Positions 59,148 to 64,000 of a stretch of DNA of 64,000 bases are shown piece by piece. The stretch comes from Apostichopus japonicus (taxonomy: Eukaryota; Echinodermata; Holothuroidea; Aspidochirotida; Stichopodidae), in contig NC_092583.1 of the NCBI RefSeq assembly GCF_037975245.1, positions 11,115,764 through 11,179,763 on the forward strand, written 5' to 3'. The notes beneath the pieces were generated by a model, which saw only the letters and a list, made by a program, of their open reading frames with translations, ran no database searches and was not told the origin of the DNA. Every line of letters starts with the position of its first letter. Position 1 is the first letter of the stretch. The translations under genes were made by a program, and so were the position numbers.

Positions 59148-59585
59148 TTGTTGTGTGTTGTGCTATACTGTATTGTCTAGTCTTGTCTAGCGGTGGCTTA
59201 TGTTGTGTCGTGTTGTCTTGGCCTAATTTTAGTGTTCTTGTGTTATGTTGCGTTATGTTGTACTGTCTTGTGTTACTATGCTGTGTTATACTGTGTTGTG
59301 CTGTATCTTGTTACGTTGCGTTGAGATGTTTTGTATTATATTGCATTGTGTTGTACTGAACTTTCGTGTGTTGTACTGTTTGTTTAGTCTGGTCTTGCGT
59401 TTAGACGTAGTATGTTGTATTGTGTGAGTTGTACTGCACTGTATTGTGCTATCTTGTGTAGCATTACGTTGTGTGAGTTGCACTATGTATTGTGCAGCGT
59501 TTTGTTGTATGAACTGAACTGTGCTGAACTGTGATGTTGTGCTGAACTCCTTTGTTGCTTTGCGTTGTGTTAAGGTGTCTTATAT
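59148..59585 (+). repeat. TTGTG/TGTTG cryptic simple repeat, left part
   Basis: Words such as TTGTGTTGTACTG, GTGTTATGTTGCG and TGTCTTGTG recur without strict phase. The sequence is poor in A on the plus strand. The same composition resumes at 60,137 after a LINE fragment. Confidence 0.8.
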
Positions 59586-59639
59586 TAAGTTATGTAAGTA
59601 GCTTTCAATAATTTCTATTGTAGTAACTCAGAATATCAT

Positions 59640-59835
59640 ACCTTTAAAACTCGTTATAAACACTCTTTAAGTCAACCATATTCTAGAACAATCCGCAGTC
59701 AAACCCAAGTACGAAGTACTGGTGTACATTTCTGGAACTCACTTGATCAATTAGATATCAACAACTTTTAACTCATTTAAAAGGAAACTCAATCATTACC
59801 TTTTAAATAATAGTACAAACCACCCATGCTGAGTT
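59640..59835 (+). mobile_element. 3' end of a non-LTR retrotransposon (CR1/L2-like), degenerate
   Basis: The plus strand reads PYSRTIRSQTQVRST then GVHFWNSLDQ and, after one frame change, NSFKRKLNHYLLNN to a stop near 59,830. This pattern (basic/aromatic, FWNSL, then SFKxxLxxYLL) is the usual C-terminus of CR1/L2/jockey-group reverse transcriptases. Downstream AT-rich sequence up to about 60,135 may be its 3' UTR. Confidence 0.6.
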
Positions 59836-60136
59836 GTAACATTGTCTCTTTGTATGGATTTGCTTTTCCCTTTCTTCGCTTCCTCTTTATATTTTTTTCT
59901 CTGTTTTCCTTATCTTTTTAATCTGTCTGTACTTATGTGATTTTTGAAATTTTAGTTTTGTTTGTTAAGGTTCCAGACTCGAAAAGTTTCTACTTACTTC
60001 TGGTTCCTCCACTTCTATTATAGCATATTATTCTGTACTTTGTTTATTGTTATTTCATCATAATGTGAGTAAATTACTCATTGACTCTGTTACTGTTTAT
60101 ATATATGGAAAGTGGAAATGCCCTTGAAACTCGAAT

Positions 60137-60225
60137 GTTAAGCTGTCTTTTGTTGCGTTGTGTTAAGATGTTGTATGTTACGTTGTGTTGTTGTGTTTAG
60201 TGCTCTGTGTTGTGTTCTGTGCCTT
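60137..60225 (+). repeat. TTGTG/TGTTG cryptic simple repeat, right part
   Basis: This continues the composition of 59,148-59,585 (GTTGCGTTGTGTTAAGATG), supporting insertion of the LINE fragment into a single older repeat. Confidence 0.75.
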
Positions 60226-62032
60226 CAGTTCAAAATGTCTCGGTTTATGCTACTAAGTCGCGATGTTCACCATTTTATTCTGTTTCTTAAACTCCTGCCT
60301 CGTGACGTTCGCATGAAAGGAACACCAATGTGCACAGTGTCGTGCAAAAATCCTCTTACAAATTTGGCGAATAAATCACGACTCCTTTCTTGAGAATTAA
60401 CTTGGGACGTAATGAAATCTATCAAGAAGGATATGTTATCAGCCTAGCTGACGTCTTTTACGAATCAGATCCGCCAAAAAAAAATATGGCAACTGAATCC
60501 ACGAATATAACTATTTGTAATGATCAACATTATATGAACATTAATGTTCCACCAAGTGAATAGTATATCAAGGGAGGCAAGCCTCATATCATGTATACAG
60601 AATGTACCTCTGTCAAATGCTGTATGAGGAATGTTGAATTTTTGCGATACGTTCAGTTTTTCCAACCCCCCATGATGAAACAAGTTTCACTTCAACAAAT
60701 GAAGAATGCCGTAAGGAAGCTTAAAAGTGCCATCAACATAAGAAACACTTTGATCCCATTGTTCAATATTTCAGTTAAAGCAACTGAGCAATCCAACATT
60801 TTTCTGATTTGATAAGATATTATCTTGTTATCTAAACAATTTACTGAAAAATGTTGACTTATTGGGGCAAAGTTTTCTTATGTTGATGGCACTTTTAAGC
60901 TTCCGTAAAGCCACGATAATTTTGAACAATTTCTGATGTTTCCTCTGAAGAGTCTGGGCGACACTGTTTTTTTTTCAGTTGGAAAGAAAGTATCTATAAA
61001 GGAGCACAACACTATACTTACTGTAGAGAATATGGTTGTATATGTGGATTAAAACACTACGTATATTTCAGTAGTAACTAAGAATTCGGTCGAGTATGAA
61101 GCTATACTCTTTTCCTGATTCAAGTTAAATTCTCTGCACCAATATTCAGTGACTATATAAAAGACTATAGGTATTCTCTCTCACTGTTTCTGTAGAAAGT
61201 CTGACGTCCGTAAGACTATGTAAATGGAATGATTTAACAGTTTTTAGTCAATTTTCCCTCGCTTCCTCTTCAATTTAATCTATCTAAAAATCATATTAAT
61301 TCTATTTTATTCCCCGTCATCTTAACTAACCTACCCGTGAAGTGGTCAAGGATGTATAACTTAATTACTCGAGAAACTTACAGAGGTGTTGTAAACGAAA
61401 TTCAATTTGCAATTTTTTTTTTGACAGCCAGGATTCTTTCCTATATAATTTGATCGATTTCTTTTTAGCGTTCTTTGTTTTTTCATTTTATTCATACAAA
61501 GAAAAACACAAAAAAGAAAAGATAAAAAAAAGAAAAACGTAACGTCAACTTTACGTGCGGTCAAACGGCCAAAAGGGGTCACTCAATCTCTATCCAGCCT
61601 TCCTACTCGTTCAGAAATAAAATTTCAATCGATTTTGAAAATATTTCTGAAAACAGATATGGTAGAAGCATTTAGCGCCAGGGTTAATCTCTCCCTTAGA
61701 CTCTTCCTATCAATTCCCTTTCCTTTTTGCGTTTTATCGGATTATGGCTTACAACGCTGTTGTTAAGCTGTTGAACGGTTGTGTTGATTTCACTATAATG
61801 TTTTCCACCGCACGTCCATACCATTTTTGGGGGGATTGCAGCGATGTTTGTCTAAAGCTGGTTAATTTAATGAAAGTGCAGGTGGCAAATTGGTTTTGAG
61901 AAGATATAGAGATAGAGAGAGAGAAAGAACGGGGAGATGGAGAGGGAGAGAATTGGAAGCTCGCAAACTATAGACGAACAAGCGGTGTGTATGAATATCG
62001 TATAGGCGTAAATAGGGTGCCATTTTAAAATA
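60226..62032. other. No gene recognised
   Basis: Small open frames (60,160-60,393; 60,591-60,812) show no domain. A GA-rich tract lies at 61,908-61,950 next to the SINE tail. Confidence 0.4.
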
Positions 62033-62290
62033 GATGTATGTATGTAATGTATGTATTTTAGATCCTCCTGCAAGCAGGAACTCGCGAAGAAGTCTTCATT
62101 GGCTTATCAAAGCCGCAAGCTGACCGAAGCCACTAGCCAGTCTCTTAGATTCATATTTAACGTCCATGGTTATGAATTGTCAATTGTCAACAACTCTGTA
62201 ACTGGACGACATACATTAATCTTGGAGTGGCTCGAACTTGGGACCTTACGATTGGAAGGCAACGGCATTAACCACTAAGCTACCACTCCT
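62033..62290 (-). mobile_element. tRNA-derived SINE with CATA tail, older copy
   Basis: Read on the minus strand, the head has an A box (TAGCTTAGTGG, plus-strand 62,272-62,282) and a B box (AAGTTCGAGCC, 62,229-62,239). The body shares CATGGACGTTAAAT, GGCTTCGGTCAGCTTGCGG and CGCGAGTTCCTGCTTGCAGG with the copy at 43,464-43,720. The tail is a TATG/CATA run at 62,033-62,060. It is more diverged than the other copy. Confidence 0.8.
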
Positions 62291-62559
62291 ATATTACATA
62301 TTATTTACTCCTAAATAATATTATTTAAACGGTATTACTTCAACACGTACACACCCATCATGGAAACTCGATAAAAAATAACGTTCAATCCTGATACACT
62401 GAGTGATAAATTTTTTTCAAAAAAAAGAAGAAAAAAGGGAATAAACTTTAATGTCCAATTGTTGTAACGTGTTCGGTGTTCAACCTGTTCCACACAAATG
62501 AGCTAGTCGCTCAGGTGCGTTCTATATATATCATGGAGCTACAAGCAACATGGTACTTC

Positions 62560-63480
62560 TATCGAATGGTTCCGCTCAGCCCGGATATACCACATGAGTG
62601 AGCCAGCTCTACTCTAACGAATACAGTATTCTGCCTTGCTCTATAAAATGGGATAGATAAGCTCTGCTTTATCGCATATGGTGTTAAGCACTGCTCTACA
62701 CAAGTGGGGTTGGCAACTCTGCTCTATCGAATGGTTCTGTTGATGTATTCAATGGTTCTGATTGGTTGTTCAGCTCTGCTCTATAGCCTACGGTATTCAG
62801 ACCTGCTCTACAAAATGGGACAGATATGTAGCTCTGCTCTATAAAACACTGTATAAAGCACTGCTCTACAAAGTGGGAATGACAATTCTGCTCTATTGAA
62901 TGGTTCTGTTGAGGTATTCAATGGTTCTGATGGTTTTTCAGCTTTGCTCTATATGCCTACGGTATTCAGACCTGCTCTAGAAAATGGGACAGACATGTAG
63001 CTCTGCTCTACTAAATACTATTTAGCAATGCTCTACAAAGTGGGATCGGCAACTCTGCTCTATCGAATGGTTCTGTTGATGTATTCAATGGTTCTGATTG
63101 GTTGTTCAGTTCTGCGCAATAGCCTACGGTATTCAGACCTGCTCTGCAAAAAGGGACACACAAGTAGCTCTGCTCTATCAAATATGAAACTTTAACCCTC
63201 ATTTTGCTTCACCACATGATTTATTCAGCTCTGCACTTCCAAATATGGCATTTAACCCTGCTCTACAAAATGGGCTAGTTAAAAGTTCTGCTCTCTCAAA
63301 TGTTTTTTTTTTTAGCTCTCCTTAATCAAATGGGCACTTTAGTTTCTACCAAGTATACAGAAATACTCTACAAAATGTTCTCTGCAACTCTGCTATAGTT
63401 CAAGAATCATTCTGTCCAGATCCGCAAAATAGAGATAATCAAGCATGCTCTACACAATCAGCTGTTCGGTCATCCTCTAC
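62560..63480 (+). repeat. Satellite-like array, 167-169 bp period, built from GCTCTGCTCTA words
   Basis: The core word (A)GCTCTGCTCTA(T/C) recurs about every 40 bases, and four such words form a larger unit. GG(C/A)AACTCTGCTCTAT-type starts lie at 62,712, about 62,880 and 63,048, giving periods of about 169 and 167. Each copy also contains GAATGGTTCTGTTGA and GCCTACGGTATTCAGACC. The array degrades to the right of about 63,200. Confidence 0.9.
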
Positions 63481-63559
63481 CTGTACTATTTATTCGACCC
63501 AATCCATTTCCCACCGAATGCCATTCATACCCTACTCTATACCCGATCGGTTATCCCTT

Positions 63560-63950
63560 CAGTTCGTTAAGGTAGTAGTCAGTATAGCTAGGTGTTCTGC
63601 ATATCATGTAACCGGGTAACCGAGTAACCGTGTGTCCGATTTAATCGAATATTCTAGTTTTCCTTGGACAAAATAGATACAAAATATAGAACGCGTAGTT
63701 CATAGTTAGTTTAGTTGTAAGCATAGCTAATGTGTTCTGCATATCCCGAGTCACCGAGTCACCGATTTATCGTAGATCCTACCTTTCATTGGAAAAAATA
63801 GATGCAAAATATACAACAAGCAGTTCATTGTAAGGTAGTTGTCAGTATAGCCAAGAAGTTCTGCATATCCCGAGTAACCGATTACCCGAAAAAAATCGAA
63901 AGATCCCAGCATTCATTGGACAAAATAGACACGAAATACAGAACAGCGAC
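63560..63950 (+). repeat. Tandem repeat of about 125-140 bp, three copies
   Basis: GTTCTGCATATC starts at 63,594, 63,734 and about 63,858. Each copy follows with GAGTAACCG or GAGTCACCG sub-repeats, a TTGGA(C/A)AAAATAGA word and AAATATA(G/C)AAC-type sequence. The array may continue outside the window. Confidence 0.85.
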
Positions 63951-64000
63951 AGAAAAAAACATCTGTCAACATGTGTATTACATTTGCAATCAATTTGGTA

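Noticed and set aside
59153-59427. Cysteine/valine-rich membrane peptide
   Set aside because: It is low-complexity TTGTG repeat translation.

Overview
This 64 kb window looks like nuclear DNA of a marine invertebrate deuterostome, most likely an echinoderm (a sea cucumber would fit, but the class is not proven). The evidence is its AT-rich, intron- and repeat-dominated make-up, frequent TAGGCCTA-type words, many minisatellites, L1/Tx1-like and CR1/L2-like retroposon relics, tRNA-derived SINEs, and a receptor of animal type with three Ig domains and a cytoplasmic tail. No prokaryotic operon structure is present. Only one intact sizeable gene is clear; most short open frames are by-products of repeats.

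Layout. 1-2.45 kb is a nested tandem repeat carrying small hairpins. 3.7-4.6 kb is a three-fold repeat of about 300 bp. 5.1-7.0 kb holds a possible small spliced gene on the minus strand, not recognised. 7.6-7.8 kb is a palindrome around a TA tract. 10.9-11.15 kb is a CpG-rich 12-bp minisatellite. 12.8-14.3 kb is a broken relic of a DNAJC22/Wurst-like gene (TM2-type membrane segments).

The centre of the window (16.03-45.41 kb) is a tandem segmental duplication: unit 1 (16,034-29,432), unit 2 (29,433-44,452) and a truncated unit 3 (44,453 to about 45,410). Each full unit carries, in order, a G-rich block, an RFX X-box-like site, an L1/Tx1 LINE relic on the minus strand, a dead one-Ig relic, a three-Ig transmembrane receptor gene, a tRNA-like relic, minisatellites of 13, 9 and 10 bp, and a candidate non-coding first exon next to a CACGTGAC E-box. 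The receptor is intact in unit 2 (490 residues, signal peptide, three Ig domains, one membrane helix, tail with several tyrosines including an I-x-Y-x-x-L motif). In unit 1 it is broken by a 14-base deletion. The pair therefore looks like an immune-type receptor family in birth-and-death turnover. This role is inferred from architecture only.

45.4-64 kb is mostly gene-poor. It holds one candidate first exon just past the duplication breakpoint, microsatellites, G-rich and C/A-rich runs, a 168-bp tandem repeat (52.5-52.95 kb), a TTGTG-type simple repeat invaded by a LINE 3' end (59.1-60.2 kb), a second SINE copy (62.0-62.3 kb), and two tandem arrays at the right end (62.56-63.95 kb). All comparisons were made by eye; boundaries are approximate to a few bases or, for transposon relics, tens of bases.
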